The position numbers and the translations under genes are program-made. This document shows positions 17,260 through 25,506 of a DNA stretch of 64,000 nucleotides, piece by piece. The notes beneath the pieces are model-generated. The model searched no databases. It had not been told where the DNA came from and saw only the letters and a list, made by a program, of their open reading frames with translations. Source of the DNA: Blastocatellia bacterium AA13 (lineage in GTDB: Bacteria > Acidobacteriota > Blastocatellia > UBA7656); contig QHVH01000025.1 of assembly GCA_003222245.1 (NCBI GenBank), forward strand, positions 1-64,000, read 5' to 3'. The first letter of the stretch is position 1; each line of letters begins with the position of its first letter.

Positions 17260-18954
17260 ATGGAGCAGGAAGTTGTGTCCCAGACTACGCTCGAGACTAT
17301 GCACGAGCAGTTGAGGGCATTGACCCAACTGCAAGGTCTGTCTCGCAAACTCAACGCCTCACTCTCGCTTGATCAAACCCTGGATGCGGTCATCGACGCC
17401 GCGATCACCATCTGCCGAACCGATCGTGCTGCGATCAGCTACTTCGACGAAGCCGGCGAGCTGATTCTCATCCGGCATCGCGGGCTCTCCGCGCAATACG
17501 TGGAAAACCGGCGGCTGAGCCGCCGAGAACCGTCGCTTATCGCGCTTGTAGAAAAAGGGCTGCCCGGCATTGTAGAAGACGTGGAAGAACTCGCGGGAAT
17601 CTCACCTAACTACGAATACTGGAAAGCCGAGGGTGTTCGCTCGATCGTCACGCTGCCTCTTGTAAGCGAAGGCGCGGTTTTTGGAGTGCTTGGAGCCGGC
17701 TCGCGTGAGGTTCGTCGATACAGCGAAGTAGAGATCGACGCGATGACGATTCTCGCTACCGAAGCTGGCGCCGCGATTACTAACGCCCGCCTGTTCGAGA
17801 AGCTCAAGGAGGCGAATCGAGCCAAGGATGAATTTCTTGCGACCCTTTCGCATGAACTGCGAACGCCCCTGACTCCGATTATGGGTTGGGTGAACGTCTT
17901 AAAGGATCTCAAGAAACTGGATCCTTTGCTGGCGGAGGGCCTCGAGGTCATCGAGCGCAACGCCAAACAGCAGGCAGTCCTTATTAATGACCTGCTCGAT
18001 CTGACGCGTATTATCAGCGGCAAAATAGAGTTGTTTCGAGAAGCGACGGATCTTGTGTCTATCGCGAAGGCGGCCGCGGAACAGATTCGGCCTCAGGCCG
18101 GGGACAGATCGATCGAAGTCGCAACCGATCTCCCGCCGATTGCCGTTACATGCGACCTCGACCCCCTGCGAATTCAGCAGGTCATTACCAATCTGCTGGG
18201 CAATGCCTTGAAGTTCACTCCGGAAGGCGGCCGAATCGAGCTGCGACTGCATGGAAATGAGCGCGGGGAAGGGAACGCGCTGCTCGAAGTAATCGACAAC
18301 GGATTAGGGATTGAACCGGCGTTCCTGCCGCACATATTTGAGAGATTCACGCAGGCGCACGGAAGCCTGGATCGCCGGTATGGCGGACTCGGTCTCGGAC
18401 TCGCAATAACTCGATCTCTGGTGGAGATGCACGGCGGTCGTATCAGCGCCGAGAGCGCGGGGATAGGATTGGGTTCTTCGTTTCGTGTGACACTGCCGGT
18501 CGGTATGCCTGCGCCTTTGACGGAAACGGCAGGGAATCGAGAGACATCGCTCTCTTCCAAGAACGACGAGAGCCCGGACGATTTAGGGTTGCGCCTCCTT
18601 GTCATAGAAGATTCCCAGGATGCGCGCAACGTGATGGAGCTTATTCTCTCCACCTACGGCTGTGATGTTGAGACGGCTTCGAACGCGAGCGATGGAATCA
18701 AGCTTGCGGTGGAGCATAAGCCTCACATCATTATTTCTGACATCGGGATGCCGGGCCTCGACGGATATGAATTCATAAGACGAATACGCGCGACACCCGG
18801 CCTCGAGAACACTCCGGCGATCGCGTTAACGGGATATGCCCGCGAGGAAGATCGCGAATTTGCTTTGGAAGCCGGTTATGACGCCCATCTCGCAAAGCCT
18901 GCCGACCTGCCGCGCCTTCTGTCTCTGATTCGGCGTCTTACTAAGGGCGAGTAG
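17260..18954 (+). CDS. Hybrid sensor histidine kinase (GAF-HisKA-HATPase-REC)
   Basis: A 564-residue cytoplasmic sensor with no membrane segment. Domain order: a GAF domain (about 30-175, DQTLDAVIDAAITICRTDRAAISYF), a HisKA H-box with the phospho-histidine near residue 198 (ATLSHELRTPLTPIMGW), a HATPase_c domain with N box NLLGNALKFTPEGG and G boxes DNGLGIEP and GGLGLGLAI, and a C-terminal receiver with IIISDIGMPGLDGYEF containing the phospho-acceptor Asp. The hybrid architecture implies an intramolecular phosphorelay or an unlinked phosphotransfer partner. No output regulator is adjacent. Confidence 0.92.
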   Translation: MEQEVVSQTTLETMHEQLRALTQLQGLSRKLNASLSLDQTLDAVIDAAITICRTDRAAISYFDEAGELILIRHRGLSAQYVENRRLSRREPSLIALVEKGLPGIVEDVEELAGISPNYEYWKAEGVRSIVTLPLVSEGAVFGVLGAGSREVRRYSEVEIDAMTILATEAGAAITNARLFEKLKEANRAKDEFLATLSHELRTPLTPIMGWVNVLKDLKKLDPLLAEGLEVIERNAKQQAVLINDLLDLTRIISGKIELFREATDLVSIAKAAAEQIRPQAGDRSIEVATDLPPIAVTCDLDPLRIQQVITNLLGNALKFTPEGGRIELRLHGNERGEGNALLEVIDNGLGIEPAFLPHIFERFTQAHGSLDRRYGGLGLGLAITRSLVEMHGGRISAESAGIGLGSSFRVTLPVGMPAPLTETAGNRETSLSSKNDESPDDLGLRLLVIEDSQDARNVMELILSTYGCDVETASNASDGIKLAVEHKPHIIISDIGMPGLDGYEFIRRIRATPGLENTPAIALTGYAREEDREFALEAGYDAHLAKPADLPRLLSLIRRLTKGE

Positions 18955-19050
18955 TCGATTCAGACGTCGAGAGCTCGCGACTTTGTTAAGGTCATAACTC
19001 AGTATCGAAAAAACAATCGAAAGAACCAAGGGGCGAGCTTCCGTGCTTGC

Positions 19051-19566
19051 CTACCGCTGTCGAAATAGTCTCACTTGGGATCGATCCTGTAGCTCGTGGA
19101 GTAACTCCGCGCAGTTTTTTCCAAGCCGCGGATGCCGCAGATCCGGAGCAATCTCCGAAAGCGGAGCCAGAACAAATCGACGAAGATGCGCTCGCGGATG
19201 AGGAATTTTCAAATGGGGAAGATCTATCGTCTGCTCTCCGAAAAAGAGCAGATCAATGTCAATAAGCCGCGGACCGTTTCGTACCGACTGCTTGCGCCCC
19301 ATCTCCGCTTCTATAGCTTTGAAGATGCTCAGAGTTTGTTCCGCATCGAGCGATGTCGCAGCCTCAATCACCTGATTGAGAAACCACGGTTGATCCTCAA
19401 AACCGACAGGCTCCGTCTCATATACAGATGAGTCGCTAACGATAGTGATCCGCGACGCGGCAAGCCGCCTGATAGCTTCCGCGAGATTTCTTTCGCGATC
19501 ACCCAGATTCGAACCAAGCTCGATATAAATTCTAAGAGGGCTCAGTGCATCCTTGCTTGAGGTCAT
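19051..19566 (-). CDS. folK: 2-amino-4-hydroxy-6-hydroxymethyldihydropteridine pyrophosphokinase (FolK)
   Basis: A 171-residue HPPK of folate synthesis that transfers pyrophosphate from ATP to the pterin alcohol. IYIELGSNLGDRERNLAEAI, SSVYETEPVGFEDQPWFLNQVIEA and GPRLIDIDLLFFGEQ...LKIPHPRAHLRRFVLAPL are the complete family signature. It stands without other fol genes and is divergent from the rRNA methyltransferase 87 bp away. Confidence 0.95.
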   Translation of the reverse strand: MTSSKDALSPLRIYIELGSNLGDRERNLAEAIRRLAASRITIVSDSSVYETEPVGFEDQPWFLNQVIEAATSLDAEQTLSIFKAIEAEMGRKQSVRNGPRLIDIDLLFFGEQTIDLPHLKIPHPRAHLRRFVLAPLSEIAPDLRHPRLGKNCAELLHELQDRSQVRLFRQR

Positions 19567-19653
19567 TCTGTGGCTCTTTGGCGGATCTGATCGCGCCCGA
19601 TAAATGAGGCGTCATTATTCTCATGATATCAAGAGGATAATGCCAGCAGGTTA

Positions 19654-20829
19654 ATGATAAGCTTAGCAAGCGTGACTACGGTAACCATAAAAAAGGCAGG
19701 AGCCGAGCGAGTACGCGCGAGGCATGCCTGGGTCTATCGCGGAGACCTAACCGATGACGGCGGCGCGAATGGCGGTGAAGTAGTTCGAGTCATCGATCAA
19801 CGCGGGCGCTCTCAGGGTTGCGCACTCTTCAGCAGCCGATCTCAAATCTCACTTCGTTTCGTTTCATTCTATCGAGAAATCGATGAGCATCTCTGGTTGC
19901 GGCGCCTCAGATCGGCGGCGGAGCTGCGAGCGCGGGTCGTGAACGACACCACGGCGTATCGGCTCGTATTTGGCGAGAGCGATCTCCTGCCTTCATTGAT
20001 AATCGACCGCTACGGCGACTGCTTTGTTATTCAAACGCTTTCGCAGGGAATGGAAAATCTTAAATCGCGCTGGGTGGAGTTACTCGCTAGCGAATACTCC
20101 CCGCGTGCAATCGTCGAGCGAAATGAGAGCCGCGTGCGCGATCTGGAGGGGCTGCCCCGCCATTCGGGGGTTTTATATGGAGAGGAGCCGGGGACCATTG
20201 AGATTAAGATGAATGGTCTTGCGTTCGAAATCGATCTCCTGCGCGGGCAAAAGACCGGGGCGTTTCTTGATCAGCGCGAAAACTATGTGGCGGCTGCTTC
20301 GTATGCAACCGGGCGCGCGCTTGATTGCTTTACGTTTCAGGGCGGTTTCGCATTGCACATGGCGAAGCGCTGCGCGAGCGTGATTGCCGTGGATGTCTCC
20401 GCGCCTGCGTTGGAACAAGCCGGCCGCAACGCTTCTATCAACGGCATCGGCAACATCGAGTTCAGAGAAGCGAATGTATTCGATTGCCTGCGCGATATGG
20501 ACGATAATGGCGAGCGATTTGATTCAATAGTCCTTGATCCGCCCGCGTTCGCCAAGAATCAAGCCTCGGTCCAGGGGGCCTTGAGAGGATACAAAGAGAT
20601 CAATCTGAGAGCGCTGAAGCTTTTGAACCCGGGCGGTACTCTGATTACTTCCACGTGTTCTTATCACGTCAACGAGGAGATGTTTTTGAACATCCTGGCC
20701 GGGGCCGCCGCCGATGCGGGCCGCTCGGTTCAAATCGTCGAGAAGCGTATGCAAGCACGCGATCATCCGGTGCTCGTTTCAATGCCGGAGACTTACTATC
20801 TGAAATGCCTGATTGCGAGAATCGAGTGA
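19654..20829 (+). CDS. rlmI: Class I SAM-dependent rRNA methyltransferase (RlmI family)
   Basis: A 391-residue protein with an N-terminal PUA-like domain (GAERVRARHAWVYRGDL, EVVRVIDQRGRSQGCALFSSRSQISLRF) and a C-terminal Rossmann methyltransferase. The SAM block is ALDCFTFQGGFALHMAKRC, the catalytic motif IV-type block is DSIVLDPPAFAKNQASVQG, and the C5-methyltransferase cysteine region is LITSTCSYHV. It is expected to methylate C1962 of 23S rRNA or an equivalent site. The start is either ATG 19654 or GTG 19672 (codon 7). Confidence 0.88.
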   Translation: MISLASVTTVTIKKAGAERVRARHAWVYRGDLTDDGGANGGEVVRVIDQRGRSQGCALFSSRSQISLRFVSFYREIDEHLWLRRLRSAAELRARVVNDTTAYRLVFGESDLLPSLIIDRYGDCFVIQTLSQGMENLKSRWVELLASEYSPRAIVERNESRVRDLEGLPRHSGVLYGEEPGTIEIKMNGLAFEIDLLRGQKTGAFLDQRENYVAAASYATGRALDCFTFQGGFALHMAKRCASVIAVDVSAPALEQAGRNASINGIGNIEFREANVFDCLRDMDDNGERFDSIVLDPPAFAKNQASVQGALRGYKEINLRALKLLNPGGTLITSTCSYHVNEEMFLNILAGAAADAGRSVQIVEKRMQARDHPVLVSMPETYYLKCLIARIE

Positions 20830-20935
20830 CTTCAGTGGAATGGTCGACAAACAAAAACGCAGGCTTCTCATCCGCATCGCCCTCCTCGCCTTTATGTGAT
20901 GGGAGTGAGATTGCTCTGCCGGCCGGAGCTTGTGA

Positions 20936-21487
20936 TCATTGAGCTTGGCGGAGCGCCTGGCGGCTAGCTTCGCGGTCGGTCTTCGGGCGATCTTCAAATT
21001 CGCCCTGGTTGACCTTTCCTGTATCGAGATCAACGATCTTCCAATCGATAGTATCTTTGTTGAGGCTTAGAAGCGCGGCGGTTCGCGGCAGAGAAAATCG
21101 TCGCGGTCCGGCGCTGCCTGGATTGAACAGCACCGTCTGGCCGAGCAAATCCGCGTAAGGCCGATGTGAATGGCCGAACACAACAATGTCGGGCTCGACG
21201 CGCTCGATCGTCGCGTGTTCTCTCTTCGTGATTTGCTGAAGCTCGCCGAATATGTGCGTGACTAGAATGCGCCTGCCGGCGATTTCCGAAACCTGTTCTT
21301 CAGGGTAGCGTCCGAAGCTGTCGTTATTTCCCTCGACCGCGATCACGGGAGCAAATCGCGCGAGATCGTTTATGATGTCGAGCTTGCCGATGTCGCCGGC
21401 ATGAATTATCAGCTCTACGCCATTGAAGAGTTTCTCGAGGGCGGGATCGAATTTACCGTGAGTGTCGGAGACAACGCCGATGATCAT
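20936..21487 (-). CDS. YfcE/MJ0936-type metallophosphoesterase
   Basis: A 183-residue phosphodiesterase with all five calcineurin-like blocks: GVVSDTHGKFD, IIHAGDIGKLD, AVEGNNDSF, VTHIFGE and VFGHSHRPY, ending with LFNPGSAGPRRF. The start at 21487 (MIIGVVSDTHG) places the first motif at the usual N-terminal position; the longer open frame upstream adds an unconserved 36 residues. It converges with the rRNA methyltransferase gene. Confidence 0.92.
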   Translation of the reverse strand: MIIGVVSDTHGKFDPALEKLFNGVELIIHAGDIGKLDIINDLARFAPVIAVEGNNDSFGRYPEEQVSEIAGRRILVTHIFGELQQITKREHATIERVEPDIVVFGHSHRPYADLLGQTVLFNPGSAGPRRFSLPRTAALLSLNKDTIDWKIVDLDTGKVNQGEFEDRPKTDREASRQALRQAQ

Positions 21488-21703
21488 GGAAATCTCGTAC
21501 GGAAGACGATGTTCAGTCAGGGTAAGTATATCAGGAGGGTTAACGAAGAGGCAGAGGACAAAAATGCAAGCAGGTCGCAGTAGAGACTTCGCCAAGGCGG
21601 CGCAGTAACAAGGAACTTGTGAGCCGCGATCATGATGCGCTTCCGCGACCCACTTGCATACGACGGCGCCATTCTTTGCGGCTACCGTCAGTTTAGCGAC
21701 AGA

Positions 21704-22216
21704 CTACTCAATATCAATAGAACCGGCGGACGAGACACTGACGTTGCGAGAATCGCGATTATTGCTCACGACGATCCTGGGCGGCTTCGCCTTCGGGGGA
21801 AGGGCTCCCGTTGGAAGAAAGGAAATCGCCGACGCGTCGGAAATCGTAATCCCTTCCGGAATTTCTTCGGCTTCGTTTCGGTCGAGCTTGCCGTTGCCGT
21901 TCCGATCGATGCCGAACTTGTTCTCATCGGCGTCGAAGATCACATTTACCTTGCGGTTCTCCTTCATCGCGGAGTCTCGAGCTCTATTCAGCATTTCCGC
22001 GACGACGCTCGTAGCCGAGTTCAATCTGTACATGTTCCAGCCCAGCCGAATGACGTGGAGGAACACCGAGCCGACGATCAAGACGATTAGTCCGCCGACT
22101 ATGACTTCCATGAGTCCTCGGCCGACTTCGCCGTCAGAGTTGATCTTCCGTAAGGAAAAGAGCGGCCCCTTCGGGTTGCGCCCACGTTTTCGTTCCGGGT
22201 TAAGTGACGGGTTCAC
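21704..22216 (-). CDS. Type IV pilin-like / pseudopilin protein (GspH/FimT-like)
   Basis: A 170-residue protein starting at GTG 22216, which follows GGAGG by 7 nt. After a basic leader of about 33 residues comes GEVGRGLMEVIVGGLIVLIV, a single hydrophobic helix like that of prepilins, with the conserved glutamate in LMEV. The predicted peptidase site is non-canonical: G followed by R, with E at +5. The globular part carries DADENKFGIDRNGNGKLDRNEAEEI, an EF-hand-like acidic stretch, and ends in SRNVSVSSAGSIDIE, like minor pseudopilins. No pilus machinery genes are adjacent. Confidence 0.6.
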   Translation of the reverse strand: MNPSLNPERKRGRNPKGPLFSLRKINSDGEVGRGLMEVIVGGLIVLIVGSVFLHVIRLGWNMYRLNSATSVVAEMLNRARDSAMKENRKVNVIFDADENKFGIDRNGNGKLDRNEAEEIPEGITISDASAISFLPTGALPPKAKPPRIVVSNNRDSRNVSVSSAGSIDIE

Positions 22217-22394
22217 TATGCCCCCTCCAGCTTCGAAGAAATTTAGAGAAATCCGGTGCGCACTGTGCAAGTACACTGCCAGAGCCTGAACGGGGTAGCT
22301 GGGACCTCGAAAGTTGCTGAGTTAGCGGCAATAAGGCCCTATTGTTGATTCTTGCGAAGATGGCTCTGTAACAATTGGTCACGAGATAGGAGCC

Positions 22395-24260
22395 CTACTC
22401 CATAGATGTGGGCTGTAGAGAAAGTCGGCAGTGGAACTGTGTGCCGGTCGGGTCGCTGCTCTCGACCGCCACATCGCCGCCGTGAGCGATTAGAATCTTC
22501 TGTACAATAGCCAGCCCAATTCCATACCCTCGCGACTTGGTTGTATAGAAGGGGATGAATACCTTATGAAGATCCTCCCGTGAGATTCCTGTTCCCGTGT
22601 CTCTTACACGAATATGGGCGTACCTGGCGCCTTCGCCGCTGTCGGTCGAACCGCTTACTTCGATGATCTTGCTATCAGAGCCTGGATCAATCGCTTCCGC
22701 CGCGTTGCGGAGCAGATTGACGAATACGCGGCTCAACAATGTCTCATCAGCAGGTAATGTCGGAAAGTCGCCTGATATCCGCAGCTCAATTTTTGCGCCT
22801 TCTATCAGCGGCGCAACTTCGGCTGCGCTTTCACGCACGAGCGATCCCAGGTCGACGGGCGCGAGATTGATCCGTTGAGGGCGCGCAAAGTTGAGGAAGT
22901 CGGTTACGAGCCTCGCGAGCAGGCGGACTTCGTTGAGCATGCCGTCCACGGTATCCTGCCTGCCTCTCTTAGCGGGTGTATCCCCCATCTGGGACTCGAG
23001 TAGCTGCGCGTAGCCGTGGATCGTTGCAAGCGAATTCTTAAATTCGTGCGCAAGGCCGGCGGCCATCTCCCCGAGATTCGCGAGGTTTTCTTGCAGCTTC
23101 ATTCGCTCGCGCAACTCGATGACTTCGGTAATGTCGGTCATTAAGCAGAGCGCCCCTTCGATCCGATGGCCGTCGTCAAACATGGGGGAGAGACTCAAGC
23201 CAAGGTGACGGGTTCTTCCATCGGGCAAAAGAACATCGACCTCTTCACGTCGAAGCGCAATGCCGTCCTTGAGGCAAGCGGCTACCATTTCTCGCAGACG
23301 CGGCGCTGATTTGAAAAACGATTCGTACTCGATCGAGAGAGCGTGCATGCCTGGCTCCCAAATCGGATTGCCGTTCTGATGAGAGGCCTTTTCTTTGTAG
23401 GAAAAAACTTCGATTGCCTGCGCGTTGGCGGATGTGACGAAGCCGTTTGAATCTATGGTAACCAGGCCGCTAGGAATGTTGACTATTAGCCGCTCGCTGA
23501 AGCGTTCGGACCGGTCTGCTCGATTGCGTTCAAGCGCATGGAGCCCCGCCAGCTCTTTCTCCTTTGATTGAAGCTTCTCGACGAGTGCTTGAAATGTTTC
23601 GACGACGAACTCGCTCTCGCTTTTGTACGAAGAAGCTTTTACAGGGCTGCCGCGCGCGGCCTCGACCATGCGCCTGTATGGCCGAAACAGCCATCTGATG
23701 AGAAAGAGGATGAAGATGAGACCTGCTACGATGGAAATGATCTGATAGCCGAATACGTAGAATACTGCCGGCGGCGGTGAAACATCGGAGGTCCGGGCGA
23801 GCACCAGTACGCGCTGTCCGGATAACGGAGCTTCGGCGAAATCAGATCCTGCCTCCGTTCTGGTTTTCGTATTCGAGAAGCTTGGCGGTTCCGGTGCGCT
23901 GTTATTTCTTCCGGAGGCTATTGCCTGTTTCGGCGACATCAGGCGGGGCGATACTGAACGCTTGCCCGCGGACGCGCTCGCGATGAGTTGTCCATTGGAC
24001 TCGAATACAGCAACCGATCCTGAGAAACCGCGCTGCTCTACTATCTTCGCTAGCGAAGATTCGGTTATCAGCGCCTGCGACGGCGAAAGCAGGGAAGCCA
24101 TCGTAAGTGCTTCGAGCCTCAACTGTCGCAGATTCTGCTCGCTCAACTCCCGACGGTCCTTGGCATAGAGCAGCAGAGTTATCCCGATTGTAATGGCGAG
24201 AATCAACGCGAATAGAAAAAGGACCAGTCGCGCTTTTCTTTCGATTGCGTTAAGTCTCAT
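22395..24260 (-). CDS. Membrane-bound sensor histidine kinase with PAS domain (NtrB/AtoS-like)
   Basis: A 621-residue sensor. The first membrane helix is at about 12-33 (LVLFLFALILAITIGITLLLY), followed by a periplasmic region of about 130 residues and a second helix (VFYVFGYQIISIVAGLIFILFLI). A PAS domain lies at about 255-370 (LIVNIPSGLVTIDSNGFVTSANAQAIEVF). The H-box is GLAHEFKNSLATIHGYAQLL and the ATPase motifs are NLLRNAAEAI, VRDTGTGIS and GYGIGLAI. This class normally pairs with a sigma54-activating regulator; one is encoded 5 kb away at 29308, which could be its partner (inference). A TATAAT at 24370-24375 on this strand is a possible -10. Confidence 0.92.
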   Translation of the reverse strand: MRLNAIERKARLVLFLFALILAITIGITLLLYAKDRRELSEQNLRQLRLEALTMASLLSPSQALITESSLAKIVEQRGFSGSVAVFESNGQLIASASAGKRSVSPRLMSPKQAIASGRNNSAPEPPSFSNTKTRTEAGSDFAEAPLSGQRVLVLARTSDVSPPPAVFYVFGYQIISIVAGLIFILFLIRWLFRPYRRMVEAARGSPVKASSYKSESEFVVETFQALVEKLQSKEKELAGLHALERNRADRSERFSERLIVNIPSGLVTIDSNGFVTSANAQAIEVFSYKEKASHQNGNPIWEPGMHALSIEYESFFKSAPRLREMVAACLKDGIALRREEVDVLLPDGRTRHLGLSLSPMFDDGHRIEGALCLMTDITEVIELRERMKLQENLANLGEMAAGLAHEFKNSLATIHGYAQLLESQMGDTPAKRGRQDTVDGMLNEVRLLARLVTDFLNFARPQRINLAPVDLGSLVRESAAEVAPLIEGAKIELRISGDFPTLPADETLLSRVFVNLLRNAAEAIDPGSDSKIIEVSGSTDSGEGARYAHIRVRDTGTGISREDLHKVFIPFYTTKSRGYGIGLAIVQKILIAHGGDVAVESSDPTGTQFHCRLSLQPTSME

Positions 24261-24447
24261 GCTCTGCTGACTCTCTTTTAGGAGTCCTGCCTCACGATAC
24301 TAGGCGGGGCCGGTGACTTGAATTGTTTAGGGCTTTTGACGGGAGCGATTATTCGGGGCTCGACAAATGATTATACACGATCGGGGCCTAAGCGGATTTG
24401 CAAAGATGTCACAAGGGCGCTGTGTTCGCATGTCTCGCCAAATCCGT

Positions 24448-24762
24448 CTAGTCGTCGAAGGCGTCTTTCAGCGCGAGCAGGAGCATGGGGTTATCGGCTC
24501 TAATTTTGCCTGTGACAAAATCCATCATCGATGGCTTATGCTCTCCGCGAAAGATCGCCATAAAAACTGATTTCGAAGTCTTCAGCGAGCAGTCCGCGAC
24601 CTGAGTCGGCTGGCCCTCCTCGACCGTACAGTGGGTGGGCCCGACAGCAATGGTCCAGCTCTCGTGCTCTATCAAAAAGTGAAAAGTAGTCGTGCGGGTG
24701 AGCTTGCCTGCCTTGAATCGCTCTGAGAGGGAATTGAATACGTCAGCAATTTCAGATGCCAT
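24448..24762 (-). CDS. SCP2 sterol-binding domain protein
   Basis: A 104-residue single-domain protein matching the SCP2/alkyl-sulfatase C-terminal-like lipid-binding fold: WTIAVGPTHCTVEEGQPTQVADCSLKTSKSVFMAIFRGEHKPSMMDFVTGKIRAD, where the final F-x-x-GKI-x-x-G/D-D block is diagnostic. It probably binds a hydrophobic ligand. Its role in this organism is unknown. It precedes the kinase gene on the same strand by about 190 bp. Confidence 0.85.
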   Translation of the reverse strand: MASEIADVFNSLSERFKAGKLTRTTTFHFLIEHESWTIAVGPTHCTVEEGQPTQVADCSLKTSKSVFMAIFRGEHKPSMMDFVTGKIRADNPMLLLALKDAFDD

Positions 24763-24847
24763 TTCGTTGCGCTGTCTCCTGACTCTTTGTCTTCCCGCAA
24801 AACCGCGTCATTGGAGCGGCGGTTCGCGTCGAGTAAACTCGCCGACT

Positions 24848-25261
24848 TCAAACGTAAGTGCGGCTCGTGTATTCCGGATCATCCTGTGAGGCCGGGCTGC
24901 CCCCATGATCCGCGGCGCGCACGATCAAAGAGCTATCCGTATAAAATGAGAGCCGGCCGGTTCGATTGTAGCGTGTGGGCTTTGCGTGAACCTGAAAACC
25001 GCCGTAATGCAGCTCCAGCGACAGCGTAAAACCGGTGCCATGAGGAACCGCTATTTTGCGGAAGTCGATCACCGCGGTATCGGCCGTCGACATATCTTCC
25101 ATGGATCTCTTTATAGTGCGGGCAAACTCCCAAACAGTTACCGCCGTATTGTACTCGTTTTCGTCAATTCGCTCTTGGCGCAAGAGTTCAAGCCGTTTGC
25201 GAATATAAAGCCCAAGAGCCGTTAGGCAAACCGCGATTACAGTAATAATGATGATGAACAT
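24848..25261 (-). CDS. Membrane-anchored protein with pilin-like C-terminal domain
   Basis: A 137-residue protein starting at 25261 with an N-terminal membrane helix (MFIIIITVIAVCLTALGLYI), then a coiled region and a C-terminal domain GFQVHAKPTRYNRTGRLSFYTDSSLIVRAADHGGSPA. That ending (RTG-x-x-SF-x-x-D...IRAADHGG-PA) is seen in type IV pilin-like proteins of Acidobacteriota and relatives. It lacks a recognisable prepilin cleavage site. The assignment rests on this motif only. Divergent from the gene at 25507. Confidence 0.55.
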   Translation of the reverse strand: MFIIIITVIAVCLTALGLYIRKRLELLRQERIDENEYNTAVTVWEFARTIKRSMEDMSTADTAVIDFRKIAVPHGTGFTLSLELHYGGFQVHAKPTRYNRTGRLSFYTDSSLIVRAADHGGSPASQDDPEYTSRTYV

Positions 25262-25506
25262 TGATTCGAATACCCTTTGGAACTCGGTGACCGAGTAGAC
25301 ACACGACCCACCCGCCCTTTTCACCGGGCAAGCATCGTGGGGTTCTCGACCGGCAATTTTATAATTTGACCGGCTTCAATTCAACACGACTTAAGGAATA
25401 GTAAATTTTCGCAATGACGGATCAGGCTTGCAGGACAACGGAAAGTGCGGCTTACTCGTCACAGCTAGGAACTACGAGGAAATCCCCGTTCGATTACAAG
25501 AGGCCT

